64,000 bases of DNA, taken from JAKFEE01 sp036675815. Its GTDB lineage: Bacteria > Pseudomonadota > Alphaproteobacteria > Rhodospirillales > Magnetospirillaceae. The position numbers and the translations under genes are program-made. Shown in pieces: positions 7,808-15,804 of the stretch (position 1 is its first letter; the number at the start of each line of letters is the position of its first letter). Below the pieces are notes generated by a model. It saw only the letters and a program-made list of their open reading frames with translations. It had not been told where the DNA came from and did no database searches. The stretch lies in the NCBI GenBank assembly GCA_036675815.1, contig JAKFEE010000033.1:87675-151674 (forward strand). The letters run 5' to 3'.

Positions 7808-9392
7808 TCCGGCGCTCTATCCCGATCCGACCGGCCGCGCCGACCGCATGTGTCGGTTCGTGCGGCGGCTGCGGCTGTGGGAGGGCAAGTTCGCCGGCCA
7901 GCCGTTCCACCTTCACCCGTTCCAAGAGGCGATGATCCGGCGCATCTACGGCCCGGCCACCGACGACGGCCGCCCGCTGGTGCGCATGGCCTGCATCTGG
8001 ATTCCGCGCGGCAACGCCAAGACGACGCTGGCAAGCGCGCTGGCACTGGCGCACTTCCTCGGACCCGAGGCCGAGGCCGGCGGCCAGGTGATCCAGGCTG
8101 CCGCCGACCGCGAGAACGCCGGCATTGCCTTCAAGCATTCCTGGGAGATGTGCAAACAGGATGACGCCCTGTTGCGCCGCGTCTCGCCCATCGAAAGCCG
8201 CAAGGTGCTGAACCACGGCAAGACCAGTTCGACGCTCAAGGCCATCAGCAGCGAGGCGTATTCGAAGCACGGCATGAACGCCTCGTTCTTCCTGGCCGAC
8301 GAAATCCATAGCTGGCACCCGGCCGAGGGCCGCAAGCTGTTCAAGGTGGTGACGGATTCGATGGTGAAGCGCGAACAGCCGCTCACCGTCATCATCTCGA
8401 CGGCCGGCGAAGGCCAGGGCGGGCTTGCCTTCGACATGTGGCAGTACAGCCATGCCGTCGCGCGCGGCGAGATCGACGATCCGACCTTCGCGCCCATCAT
8501 CTTCGCCGCCGATCCCGAGGCCGATTGGCGCGACGAAACGGCCTGGCAGACGGCTAATCCGGCCCTGGCCGCCGGCTTCTGCTCGCTGGAAGAGCTGCGC
8601 ATCAAGGCGCGGAGGATCGAGCATTTCCCCGCCGAGGTGGCCGACTTCCGCCGGTTCCACCTGAACCAATGGCAGGAAGGTGCAGCCAATCCCTGGCTGG
8701 ACCTCGGCACCTATGACGCGGCCGAGCCGATGGAGCCGGCCGAGAACCTGACCGGGCGGCCCTGCTATGTCGGCGTTGACCTGTCGAGCGTGGAAGACCT
8801 GACCGCCGTCGTGGCCGTGTTCCCCAGCGGCACCGACGACGACCGCAGCTATCACGTGCTGGCGACGTTCTTCCTGCCGGAAGCGGGCTTGGCGCGGAAG
8901 GCCGAGCGCGACCAGGCCGACTATCTGCGATACGAGCAACAGGGCGTCTTACGCCTCACCGACGGCAACGTCGTGGATCACGGCGCCGTCATCGCGCATG
9001 TCCTCGAATTGGCCGAGCGGTACGACGTGCGCGAGGTTGCAATTGACCGCTGGAACTCGACCGCCGTCACCACCGGATTGCAGGCCGAGGGCGTCACCGT
9101 GGCGCAGTTCGGCCAGGGCTTCGCCAGCATGGCCGCGCCGGTCAAGGAACTGAAGCGGGCGATCCTCAAAGGCCAGTTCCGCCACGGCGGCAATCCGCTG
9201 CTGCGCATGTGCTTCGGCAACGTGGTGGCCGAGAAGGACGCGGCCGAGAACGAGAAGTTCACCAAGGAGAAGGCGCGGGGCCGCATCGACGGCGCCGTGG
9301 CCGCCGCGATGGCCGTTGGCCGAGCGATTGCGAACGAATCAGGGCCGAACGTCTATGAGACGGCGCGGCCCGAAGGCTTCCTGTTCATCTGA
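7779..9392 (+). CDS. Terminase large subunit (packaging ATPase/nuclease)
   Basis: The protein has 537 residues from ATG 7779; an in-frame ATG at 7755 is an alternative. The ATPase domain shows IWIPRGNAKTTLAS (Walker A) and FFLADEIHSW (Walker B). The C-terminal RNase-H-like nuclease shows VGVDLSSVEDLTAVV (first acidic residue) and GRIDGAVAAAMAV (last Asp). The FHLHPFQEAMIRRI opening is typical. It is full length and looks active. It cuts and pumps element DNA into the capsid with TerS and the HNH protein. It overlaps terS by 29 bases. Confidence 0.93.
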   Translation: MAGTPTFSPDPALYPDPTGRADRMCRFVRRLRLWEGKFAGQPFHLHPFQEAMIRRIYGPATDDGRPLVRMACIWIPRGNAKTTLASALALAHFLGPEAEAGGQVIQAAADRENAGIAFKHSWEMCKQDDALLRRVSPIESRKVLNHGKTSSTLKAISSEAYSKHGMNASFFLADEIHSWHPAEGRKLFKVVTDSMVKREQPLTVIISTAGEGQGGLAFDMWQYSHAVARGEIDDPTFAPIIFAADPEADWRDETAWQTANPALAAGFCSLEELRIKARRIEHFPAEVADFRRFHLNQWQEGAANPWLDLGTYDAAEPMEPAENLTGRPCYVGVDLSSVEDLTAVVAVFPSGTDDDRSYHVLATFFLPEAGLARKAERDQADYLRYEQQGVLRLTDGNVVDHGAVIAHVLELAERYDVREVAIDRWNSTAVTTGLQAEGVTVAQFGQGFASMAAPVKELKRAILKGQFRHGGNPLLRMCFGNVVAEKDAAENEKFTKEKARGRIDGAVAAAMAVGRAIANESGPNVYETARPEGFLFI

Positions 9393-9566
9393 ATGCCCCC
9401 GGCCGGCGGGGCCAGGGCGCGCTTGCCCCTTCGCGTGCCTGGATAGCCGGATGCGGCGTTAGTCGGTGAGTGGCCGCAGTGGACAACCAACCCCGACAGC
9501 CGGCGGCCCGCACATCATCCTTTCTGCGGGCGCGGCCGGCATTTTCCATTCGAGAGACTGGCGGAC
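9393..9566. other. Spacer between TerL and the last element gene
   Basis: 174 bases with no convincing gene. The first part is very GC-rich with a short CCCC...GGGG palindrome right after the TerL stop that might slow transcription, but it has no T-tract. Confidence 0.4.
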
Positions 9567-9857
9567 ATGACGAGCGAAACGACGACGGTAGGAATTGAAG
9601 TGTTGGCCGTGGAACCGGTGGCGGGCGCGGGCCGGCTGCTGGCGCTGGCCGTGGTCAATCTGGTTCTCGACGGCGTGGAGGTGACGCTACAGGGCGTCAA
9701 CGTCATGCGCCAACCAGATGGGCAGTTGGCGTGCCAGGTGCCGCGCTGGCGGCACCCCAAAGGGAATTGGCTGCCGGCGGTGGTCCTGCCGCCCGAACTG
9801 ACCAAGGCGATTGCCGATGCCGTGTTTGCGGAGTTGGGAGCAAGGGCGGCGGCTTAA
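9567..9857 (+). CDS. Small SpoVG-like protein at element end
   Basis: The protein has 96 residues. The layout VEPVAGAGRLLALAVVNLVLDGVEVTLQGVNVMRQPDG, then VPRWRHPKGNW, then LPPELTKAIADAVFAEL follows the SpoVG pattern: a strand with glycine-rich turn, a strand pair, then an amphipathic C-terminal helix. SpoVG-family proteins bind nucleic acid and act as regulators. The match is by eye and remote. It is the last gene before the attachment site, so a regulatory or DNA-processing role in the element is possible. No membrane segment or signal peptide. Confidence 0.55.
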   Translation: MTSETTTVGIEVLAVEPVAGAGRLLALAVVNLVLDGVEVTLQGVNVMRQPDGQLACQVPRWRHPKGNWLPAVVLPPELTKAIADAVFAELGARAAA

Positions 9858-9867
9858 CGGCCCGGCT

Positions 9868-9885
9868 GCTTACATGGTGCTTACA
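9868..9885. repeat. Direct repeat GCTTACA, 11 bp period
   Basis: Two copies of GCTTACA (9868-9874 and 9879-9885) sit one helical turn apart about 50 bp from the tRNA 3' end. Spaced short direct repeats beside an attachment core are typical of integrase arm or excisionase sites. This is inferred from position. Confidence 0.45.
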
Positions 9886-9894
9886 CGAAGCAAC

Positions 9895-9924
9895 AAGGGC
9901 CTAGCCATCGCTGGCTAAGCCCTT
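9895..9924. other. Hairpin downstream of tRNA-Thr
   Basis: Arms 9895-9907 and 9912-9924 (13 bases, one mismatch, loop TCGC) form a strong stem between the element's last gene and the tRNA 3' end. There is no following T-run in either direction, so it may be part of the attachment region or a weak transcription barrier. Confidence 0.55.
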
Positions 9925-9932
9925 GAGAAAAC

Positions 9933-10008
9933 TGGTGCCGGCGAAGAGACTCGAACTCCCGACCCGCGCATTACGAATGCGCTGCTCTACCAACTGAGCT
10001 ACGCCGGC
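9933..10008 (-). tRNA. tRNA-Thr (anticodon CGU)
   Basis: The 76-nt cloverleaf on the minus strand begins GCCGGCGTAGCTC and ends with CGCCGGC plus ACCA; acceptor arms pair fully. The anticodon loop TTCGTAA gives CGT, reading ACG (Thr). CCA is encoded. The T-loop is GTTCGAGTC-like. Its 3' end faces the integrated element, making it the likely attachment site; integration must have restored the intact gene here. Confidence 0.96.
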
Positions 10009-10038
10009 CCGGCGCGATGCCTAGTCGAAGGCCGGGAG

Positions 10039-10067
10039 GATATAGCGCCTTTGCCGGCGGCGTGCAA
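10039..10067 (-). promoter_or_regulatory. Sigma-70-type promoter for tRNA-Thr
   Basis: On the minus strand, TTGCAC (10067-10062) and TATATC (10044-10039) are separated by exactly 17 bases. Transcription would start near 10032, about 24 bases before the tRNA. Confidence 0.6.
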
Positions 10068-10115
10068 GGCCTCGTCCATGGGGTGCTGGTGGCGTGCCCC
10101 TCCTTCGGTGGCGGC

Positions 10116-11468
10116 TCAGCCCGGCGACGGTGCGATTGCGGCCTCGTCGGGCGTCAGCGCCGGCAGTTGCGGTGCCGCCGGGGTCAGCGGATCGGACCAT
10201 GCGATGGTATCGACGCCGTGGCACATGGGGCAGGCGGCCGACCACTGCGGCGCCGGGGTGGCGCAGGCCCGGCATAGCCAGACGCTGTCGGCCTTGGCCG
10301 AGGCGGCCTTGGCCAGCCACTCACGTACCGCCGCCTCGTTGCCGGTCTCCCGCTGCTCGACCTCGGCCAGCAGGCGATAGATGCGGGCGGCAGGATGCGT
10401 GTCGGCGGCGGCCGTGAGGTGGCTGCGTGCTTGTCCCCACAACGCGGCGGCCAGCGCCGCCTCGGCGACGACGACATGGCTTTCCGGATGGCGCGGATGA
10501 GCCGCCGCCAGGGCCTCGGCGCGGCGCAGGCGCTGCAGGGCATCCTCGTGCGCCCACAGCGCCATATAGGCCTTGGCCAGATCGGGATGCGGATTGAATC
10601 GCCACACGTCCTCCAGCAAGCCGGCGGCACGCCGGTGCTTGCCTTCCTGCGCCAGCAGGGCGGCGAGGCGGATGGCCGCCTCGGCAAACGCTGGATCGGC
10701 GTCGCGGGCCTGGCGCAACAGCTTGATCGCCGCTTTGCGGTCGCCGCCGTCCACGCTCTGGCGGGCGCGCTCGAACAGCACCACGGCCTTCTTGCGCCGC
10801 GCCTCGTCGCGGCCGAACACGCCGCGCCGCTCGGCCTGGGACAGGGTGTCCTCGGCTTCGCGCCACAACCCGGCGCGGGCCTGCAGGTCGAACAGCGTCG
10901 CCGTCAGCCAGGGGGCGTCGGGATTGATGGCGTGGGCGCGGCGGGCGTAGTCGAGCGCCGCCGCCTGGTCGCCGGCCTTGATCGCCTGGGTGAGCAGGCC
11001 GCGCAGGCCGAGGAAGGCGGTCTCGGGGCGGTCGAGCATAGTGGTGAAGTGCTGTTTCGCCGTCGCCGCATCGCCGGTCAGTTGCGCCGCCTGCGCCGAC
11101 AGCAGCATGGTCAGCGGCGGGTCGCGCAGCAGGCTGTCGGCGGTTTTGGCCTTGCGCGCCGCCAAGGTGGAATCGCCGGCGGCGACCGCCGACAGGCCGT
11201 CCATCAAGGCCAGATAGCCTTTGCGCCGCCTTGATTCGCGCCGTGACCGGGCGAAGCGGCGCGGTGTCGCGAACACGAACACCAGCAGCCGGAACAGCAG
11301 GCTGAAGGCGAACAGTACCGCCGCCAGCGCCAGCAGCAGCACCGGGACGTTGGTGTCGACGCGCCAGCCCTGCCAGTGCACGGTCACCTCGCCGGGGCGC
11401 TGGGCGAACCACACCGCTGCCGTCACCAGCAGCGCCACCGTGATCAGGAACGAGAGAATGCGGAGCAT
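10116..11468 (-). CDS. hemY: HemY-like TPR membrane protein with C-terminal zinc ribbon
   Basis: The protein has 450 residues. Two N-terminal membrane segments (ILSFLITVALLVTAAVWFA, and VPVLLLALAAVLFAFSLLF) precede TPR-like helical repeats from about residue 85 to 390. The last ~45 residues hold VWLCRACATPAPQWSAACPMC, a CxxC-CxxC rubredoxin-like ribbon as in LapB relatives. It is the last gene of the hemC-hemD-mitofilin operon; the protein is not the protoporphyrinogen oxidase also called HemY. The precise function is unclear; a role in tetrapyrrole biosynthesis organisation is proposed for the family. Confidence 0.85.
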   Translation of the reverse strand: MLRILSFLITVALLVTAAVWFAQRPGEVTVHWQGWRVDTNVPVLLLALAAVLFAFSLLFRLLVFVFATPRRFARSRRESRRRKGYLALMDGLSAVAAGDSTLAARKAKTADSLLRDPPLTMLLSAQAAQLTGDAATAKQHFTTMLDRPETAFLGLRGLLTQAIKAGDQAAALDYARRAHAINPDAPWLTATLFDLQARAGLWREAEDTLSQAERRGVFGRDEARRKKAVVLFERARQSVDGGDRKAAIKLLRQARDADPAFAEAAIRLAALLAQEGKHRRAAGLLEDVWRFNPHPDLAKAYMALWAHEDALQRLRRAEALAAAHPRHPESHVVVAEAALAAALWGQARSHLTAAADTHPAARIYRLLAEVEQRETGNEAAVREWLAKAASAKADSVWLCRACATPAPQWSAACPMCHGVDTIAWSDPLTPAAPQLPALTPDEAAIAPSPG

Positions 11469-11472
11469 GGCG

Positions 11473-12945
11473 TCACCCGTTGCTGGCCTGAGAGACGGCC
11501 ACCGAATGCGCGGTCAGGTCCGACAGCGCCGCTTCCGCGGCAAGGCGCGCCTGGGCCTGCGCCAGCCACGGCGCCGCCGCCTCGGCCGCCGCACCCTGCA
11601 GGCCCGAAAGCTCGCGCACCGCACCGGCGAGGTCGCCCTTGTCGAGGTTGGCGTCGGTGCGGGCGACGACGGCGGCGGTGGAGTCGCCGGCCACGTCACC
11701 TTCGGTGCGGCGGATGGTGATGACCGAGGCCAGGCGCTGCACCGTCTGGCGCCACCAACCGTCCTCGTCGGGCCCCAATTCGGCGCGCACGATCGCGCCC
11801 GACAGTTGGTCGAAGGAATCGGCAAGGGCGACGCGGGTGGCGATCGGCTTGCCGCCCAGTGCGGCCAGCGCCTCCAGCGATGCGCTCGTCTCGGCGTCAC
11901 CCTCGGCAATGGCACGGAGGGCCCGCAACTCGGCGTCGTAGGCATCGCCGCGGTTGATGGCCTCGCGCAGCTGGCCAACGGCCAGCAACAGCGACTGCGC
12001 CGTGTTGGCGCGCGATTGCGCCTGGCGCACGGCGGTTTCGGCCGCCTCGACGCGGTCGGTCAGGCGCAGCACGGTGGCGGCGTCGGCGCTGCCTTTCTGC
12101 AAGGCCGCCAGCGACTCGCGGGCTTGCGCCAGTTGCTGGCTCAGTTGCTCCTGTTCGCGCACCAGCCGTTCGATGCGTTCGGCGTCGGGGCGGCCGGCCG
12201 CCTCCAGGGCGGCGAGGCGCTGGCTGAGGGCGTCGCCATTGGGGGCGACCACCGTCGTCGGCCGCTGCGCCAGGTCCTGGCGCAAGCCGTCGACGGCGTT
12301 GTCGAGGCCGTCGATACGGCCGGACAGGGCATTGAGCTGCTCATCGAGGCGTGAAGCACGCGTCTCGACCGCCGCGAGTCGCCCGTCCTCGGCAGGCACC
12401 AAGGCGCCGGCCAATTGCGGGCGCCACGTCGGGAAGGTGAAGAACGCGGCAGCGGCGAGGACGACGAGAAGCAGCAGGGCTGCGATCAGGCCAAGGACGA
12501 AGGCGCCGCCGGCCGACACGCCGTGCCGCGCCGGGGCCGCACCGGCGGTTGCCGCCGGTTGCGCGGGCTTGCGCGCGGCCGTCTCTGATCCCGCCGTCTG
12601 TGGACGCGCCGTGTGGGCAGTCCCTTGCTCAGCCGACGGCTTTGGCTCGGACGTCGGTGCGGTGGGCTCGGCCGCCTGGGCAGGCGCCGAGGCGTCGCCG
12701 GCGGTTGTCGCCGGTTGCGCGGGCTTGCGCGCCGCCTTTGCCGATTCGGCCGTCCTGGCCGTCGACTGTTGCTCGGCCGACATCTGTGTTTCGGGCGTCG
12801 GCGCGACGGGTTCGGCCGAGCCGGCGGCCGGAGCTTCGGCGGCCGTGCTTTCGGCATCCTGATTGGTGGGCGTCGGTGCGACCGGCTCGCCGGCCTTGGC
12901 AGCCGCTTTCCTGGCGGCCTTCTTGTCGTCGCGCTCAGCGGTCAT
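11473..12945 (-). CDS. Mitofilin-family inner membrane protein (COG4223-like)
   Basis: The protein has 490 residues from the ATG at 12945, which overlaps the hemD stop (ATGA). Residues 1-165 are low-complexity Ala/Pro/Thr with repeated AARKPAQPATTAG-like units. One transmembrane segment follows (GAFVLGLIAALLLLVVLAAAAFF), then a coiled coil (LAAVETRASRLDEQLNALSGRIDGL and onward) and a helical C-terminus. This order, and the place between hemD and hemY, is typical of alphaproteobacterial mitofilin relatives, which shape inner membranes. A longer upstream frame exists but overlaps hemD and reads as shadow sequence. Confidence 0.85.
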   Translation of the reverse strand: MTAERDDKKAARKAAAKAGEPVAPTPTNQDAESTAAEAPAAGSAEPVAPTPETQMSAEQQSTARTAESAKAARKPAQPATTAGDASAPAQAAEPTAPTSEPKPSAEQGTAHTARPQTAGSETAARKPAQPAATAGAAPARHGVSAGGAFVLGLIAALLLLVVLAAAAFFTFPTWRPQLAGALVPAEDGRLAAVETRASRLDEQLNALSGRIDGLDNAVDGLRQDLAQRPTTVVAPNGDALSQRLAALEAAGRPDAERIERLVREQEQLSQQLAQARESLAALQKGSADAATVLRLTDRVEAAETAVRQAQSRANTAQSLLLAVGQLREAINRGDAYDAELRALRAIAEGDAETSASLEALAALGGKPIATRVALADSFDQLSGAIVRAELGPDEDGWWRQTVQRLASVITIRRTEGDVAGDSTAAVVARTDANLDKGDLAGAVRELSGLQGAAAEAAAPWLAQAQARLAAEAALSDLTAHSVAVSQASNG

Positions 12946-13688
12946 ACCCTTGCCTCGCCTCCACTGCTCGTCCTCAAGTCGAAGTCCTCGTCGATCGCCG
13001 CCAGCAGCGCCGACTGGTGCGGATGCGCCGCGATGCGCAGGCGGCGCCACGGCAGTTCGCGCAGCCGGTGGGCCACGGCGCCGCTCAGGCAATAGGCCGC
13101 CGTACGGCCGCAGTCTCCCTCCACGCCGGCCAGCGGGGCCAAATGGGCGAAGGTGGCGGCGGTGCGCGGCGAAAAGAACAATGCCAGATCGATGGTGCCC
13201 TCGCGCAGCGCCGTGACCAGTGTAGTACTCAGGGACGCGGCTGTCTCCGCCCTGTAAAGCACGGTTCGGCGAACGTCATAGCCGGCGGCGGCGAGGGCGC
13301 CGCTGATATCGCCGGCTATCGCCGTGCCGGCGGCGTGGATCAGGGCTCCGGCCTCGGGCCTCAGCCGTGCCTTGACCAGCGCCACCAGGCCATCGGCATC
13401 GCCGCCGGCGCTGCTTACCGTCGAAAATCCCAGGTCACGGGCGCAGCGGGCGCTGGCGTCACCGACCGCCAGGACCGGCAGGCGGCGCTCGGCGGTCGCC
13501 GCCGCCAAGGCGCGCACGCCATTGGCGCTGGTCGCGAGAATCGCCTGGGCGCCGCAAAGGGGCACGGCGATGCCGGCCAGCGGCTCGATGCGCAACAGCG
13601 GCTCGGCCAATACCTCGAAGCCGCGGCGGGCGAGCTGCAGCGCGATGCCCTCGGCATCCTCCCGGGGTCGGGTGACGAGGGCGCGCAT
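12942..13688 (-). CDS. hemD: Uroporphyrinogen-III synthase
   Basis: The protein has 248 residues. It closes and inverts ring D of hydroxymethylbilane to give uroporphyrinogen III, the common precursor of haem, sirohaem and corrins. The opening MRALVTRPREDAEGIA, then ILATSANGVRAL and FFSPRTAATFAHL, are typical of this weakly conserved family. It begins 3 bases after the hemC stop and overlaps the next gene by 4 bases. Confidence 0.92.
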   Translation of the reverse strand: MRALVTRPREDAEGIALQLARRGFEVLAEPLLRIEPLAGIAVPLCGAQAILATSANGVRALAAATAERRLPVLAVGDASARCARDLGFSTVSSAGGDADGLVALVKARLRPEAGALIHAAGTAIAGDISGALAAAGYDVRRTVLYRAETAASLSTTLVTALREGTIDLALFFSPRTAATFAHLAPLAGVEGDCGRTAAYCLSGAVAHRLRELPWRRLRIAAHPHQSALLAAIDEDFDLRTSSGGEARV

Positions 13689-13691
13689 GCC

Positions 13692-14630
13692 TCACCTGGC
13701 CTTGAAATCGAAGAAACCGACGCCGGCGCGAGCCAGCAGCTCCTGACCGGCATCGCGGCCCAATTCGGCGGCATCGGCGGCCGTACCGGCGCGACTGGTC
13801 TTGAACACCTGACCGCCGTCGGGGCGGATGATCAGGCCGCGGAAGGCGAGCTTGTCGCCGTCGAGTTCGGCAAGGGCGGCGATCGGGGTGCGGCATGAGC
13901 CGTCGAGTACGGCGAGGAAAGCGCGTTCGGCGGTGACGCGCACATGCGACTCCGCGTGATCGAGCGGCACCAGCAGCCGATGTGCGCGCGCGTCGTCGGC
14001 GCGACAGGTGATGCCGATGGCACCCTGTGCCACCGCCGGCAGCATCTCGGACGGCTCGATGACGCCGGCGACCTTGTCGACCAGGCCGAGGCGGCGCAAG
14101 CCGGCCATGGCCAGGATGGTGGCGTCGACGACACCCTCGGACAGCCGGGTCATGCGCGTCTGGACGTTGCCGCGCAGCGGCACCACCTTGAGGTCGGGAC
14201 GGCCGGACATGATCTGGGCGCCGCGCCGCAGCGATGCGGTGCCGATCACCGACCCCGCCGGCAATTCGGCCAGCGATCGCGCCTTGAGGCACATGAAGGC
14301 GTCGCGCGGGTCTTCGCGCGGCAGGATGCAGGGCAGCGCCAGACCGTCGGGCAGAACCGTCGGCACGTCCTTCATCGAGTGGACGGCGATGTCGACACGG
14401 CCGTCGAGCTGGGCGTCGTCGATCTCCTTGGTGAACAGCCCCTTGCCGCCGATTTCGGCCAAGGGGCGGTCGAGGATCATGTCGCCGGTCGTCTTGATGA
14501 CCACGATCTCGATGGCGGTGGGCGCGGCCAGGTCGGGATGGGCGGCGATCAGGCGATCGCGCACCTCATGGGCCTGTGCCAACGCCAGCGGGCTGCCGCG
14601 CGTGCCGATGCGAAGGGGTGAGTCGCTCAT
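13692..14630 (-). CDS. hemC: Porphobilinogen deaminase (hydroxymethylbilane synthase)
   Basis: The protein has 312 residues from ATG 14630 (MSDSPLRIGTRGSPLALAQ). It polymerises four porphobilinogens on a dipyrromethane cofactor; the cofactor cysteine is in GSCRTPIAA. Substrate-binding arginines are in GTASLRRGAQ and RGNVQTR. It is the first gene of the hemC-hemD-mitofilin-hemY operon and diverges from tsaD with 90 bases between. A much longer upstream open frame is shadow sequence over tsaD. Confidence 0.97.
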   Translation of the reverse strand: MSDSPLRIGTRGSPLALAQAHEVRDRLIAAHPDLAAPTAIEIVVIKTTGDMILDRPLAEIGGKGLFTKEIDDAQLDGRVDIAVHSMKDVPTVLPDGLALPCILPREDPRDAFMCLKARSLAELPAGSVIGTASLRRGAQIMSGRPDLKVVPLRGNVQTRMTRLSEGVVDATILAMAGLRRLGLVDKVAGVIEPSEMLPAVAQGAIGITCRADDARAHRLLVPLDHAESHVRVTAERAFLAVLDGSCRTPIAALAELDGDKLAFRGLIIRPDGGQVFKTSRAGTAADAAELGRDAGQELLARAGVGFFDFKAR

Positions 14631-14720
14631 GCGGCGAGTTTTAGTGGCTGGCAAGGAACAAGAAAAGGGGTTAATGCCTGCACGACGGCAACTTGACCGG
14701 AAGAGCAGGCCCGACGATCC

Positions 14721-15776
14721 ATGCTGATCCTCGGCATCGAAACCAGTTGTGACGAAACCGCCGCCGCCGTCGTCCGCGACGACCGCATGGTGCTGGCCGA
14801 CGTCGTGCTGTCGCAGCTCGAGGCGCACCGACCCTATGGCGGTGTCGTCCCCGAGGTGGCGGCGCGCGCCCACCTCGATCATATCGACCGGCTGATCGCC
14901 GAGGCGATGCGCGGGGCCGCCATCGGCTTTGCCGATCTCGATGCGGTGGCGGCGACCGGTGGCCCGGGGTTGATCGGCGGCGTGATGGTGGGGGTGATGA
15001 CCGCCAAGGCCGTCGCCGCCGTGCATGCCAAGCCGTTCGTCGCCGTCAACCATCTCGAAGGTCACGCGTTGACGGCACGGCTGACCGACGGACTGGAATT
15101 CCCCTACCTGCTGCTGTTGGCGTCCGGCGGCCACTGCCAGCTTCTGGTGGTCGAAGGCGTGGGGCGCTACCGCCGCCTCGGCACCACCGTCGACGACGCC
15201 GCCGGCGAGGCCTTCGACAAGGTGGCGAAGATGCTGGGGCTCGGCTATCCCGGCGGCCCCGCCGTCGAACAGGCCGCCCGCGGCGGCGATGCCGCTCGCT
15301 TCGCCCTGCCGCGGCCGCTGAAGGGCCGCCCGGGCTGCGACTTCTCGTTTTCCGGGCTGAAGACGGCGGTGCGACTGGCGCTGGAGGGGCTTGGCCAGGT
15401 GCCGGGCCGGCAAGACATCGCCGACCTTGCCGCCTCGTTCCAGGAGGCCGTGGCCGATGCGGTGGCGGATCGTTGCCGTCGCGCCATCGCCGCCTTCCGC
15501 GAGACCCATCCGGCTGGCAACCGGCTGGTGGTGGCCGGCGGCGTCGCCGCCAACGCCGTCTTGCGGGCGCGGCTGGCGGCGCTGGCCGAATCGTGCGGGA
15601 TGCAGCTGGTGGCGCCGCCACTGCGGCTGTGCACCGATAACGGCGCCATGATTGCCTGGGCCGGCCTCGAGCGTTTCCGCCTTGGCTTCTCCGATCCCCT
15701 CGACTTCGCGCCGCGGCCGCGCTGGCCGCTCGACCCGACGGCGAAGAAGGCGCGCGGCGCCGGAATCAAGGCATGA
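14721..15776 (+). CDS. tsaD: tRNA threonylcarbamoyladenosine (t6A37) synthase subunit TsaD
   Basis: The protein has 351 residues. MLILGIETSCDETAAAVV is the ASKHA ATPase signature, and NHLEGHA holds the metal-binding histidines. It transfers threonylcarbamoyl to A37 of ANN-decoding tRNAs with TsaB and TsaE. gpsA follows closely in the same direction, the usual alphaproteobacterial arrangement opposite hemC. Confidence 0.97.
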   Translation: MLILGIETSCDETAAAVVRDDRMVLADVVLSQLEAHRPYGGVVPEVAARAHLDHIDRLIAEAMRGAAIGFADLDAVAATGGPGLIGGVMVGVMTAKAVAAVHAKPFVAVNHLEGHALTARLTDGLEFPYLLLLASGGHCQLLVVEGVGRYRRLGTTVDDAAGEAFDKVAKMLGLGYPGGPAVEQAARGGDAARFALPRPLKGRPGCDFSFSGLKTAVRLALEGLGQVPGRQDIADLAASFQEAVADAVADRCRRAIAAFRETHPAGNRLVVAGGVAANAVLRARLAALAESCGMQLVAPPLRLCTDNGAMIAWAGLERFRLGFSDPLDFAPRPRWPLDPTAKKARGAGIKA

Positions 15777-15804
15777 TGGGAGAGGGGGCGATGGAGTGGT
15801 TGGC

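Larger units (their letters stand above)
1..9932 (+). mobile_element. Tail-less capsid-encoding integrative element (cf-PICI-like satellite), right part
   Basis: Eleven or twelve co-directional genes run from a primase to a SpoVG-like protein and stop at the 3' end of a tRNA-Thr gene, a classic tyrosine-integrase target. The content is replication (Toprim, DUF3987), head formation (portal, protease, major capsid, capsid-associated, connector) and packaging (HNH, TerS, TerL). No tail, lysis or fibre gene is present between the head module and the tRNA. Capsid-forming phage-inducible chromosomal islands are known to carry exactly such head and packaging sets and to borrow tails from a helper phage. 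The left end, with the expected integrase, lies outside the window, so the satellite call is an inference. A remnant prophage is the main alternative, but every visible head gene is intact. Confidence 0.75.

Noticed and set aside
6188..8939. Long minus-strand frames of about 500 codons across HNH/TerS/TerL
   Set aside because: They are antisense shadows of clear phage genes, with low-complexity Arg/Gly/His translation.
1..9932. A complete tailed prophage
   Set aside because: No tail, lysis or lysogeny gene lies between the head module and the attachment site, and there is too little room for them on the right side.
1..9932. A gene transfer agent cluster
   Set aside because: GTA clusters carry tail genes and lack primase and tRNA-linked integration.
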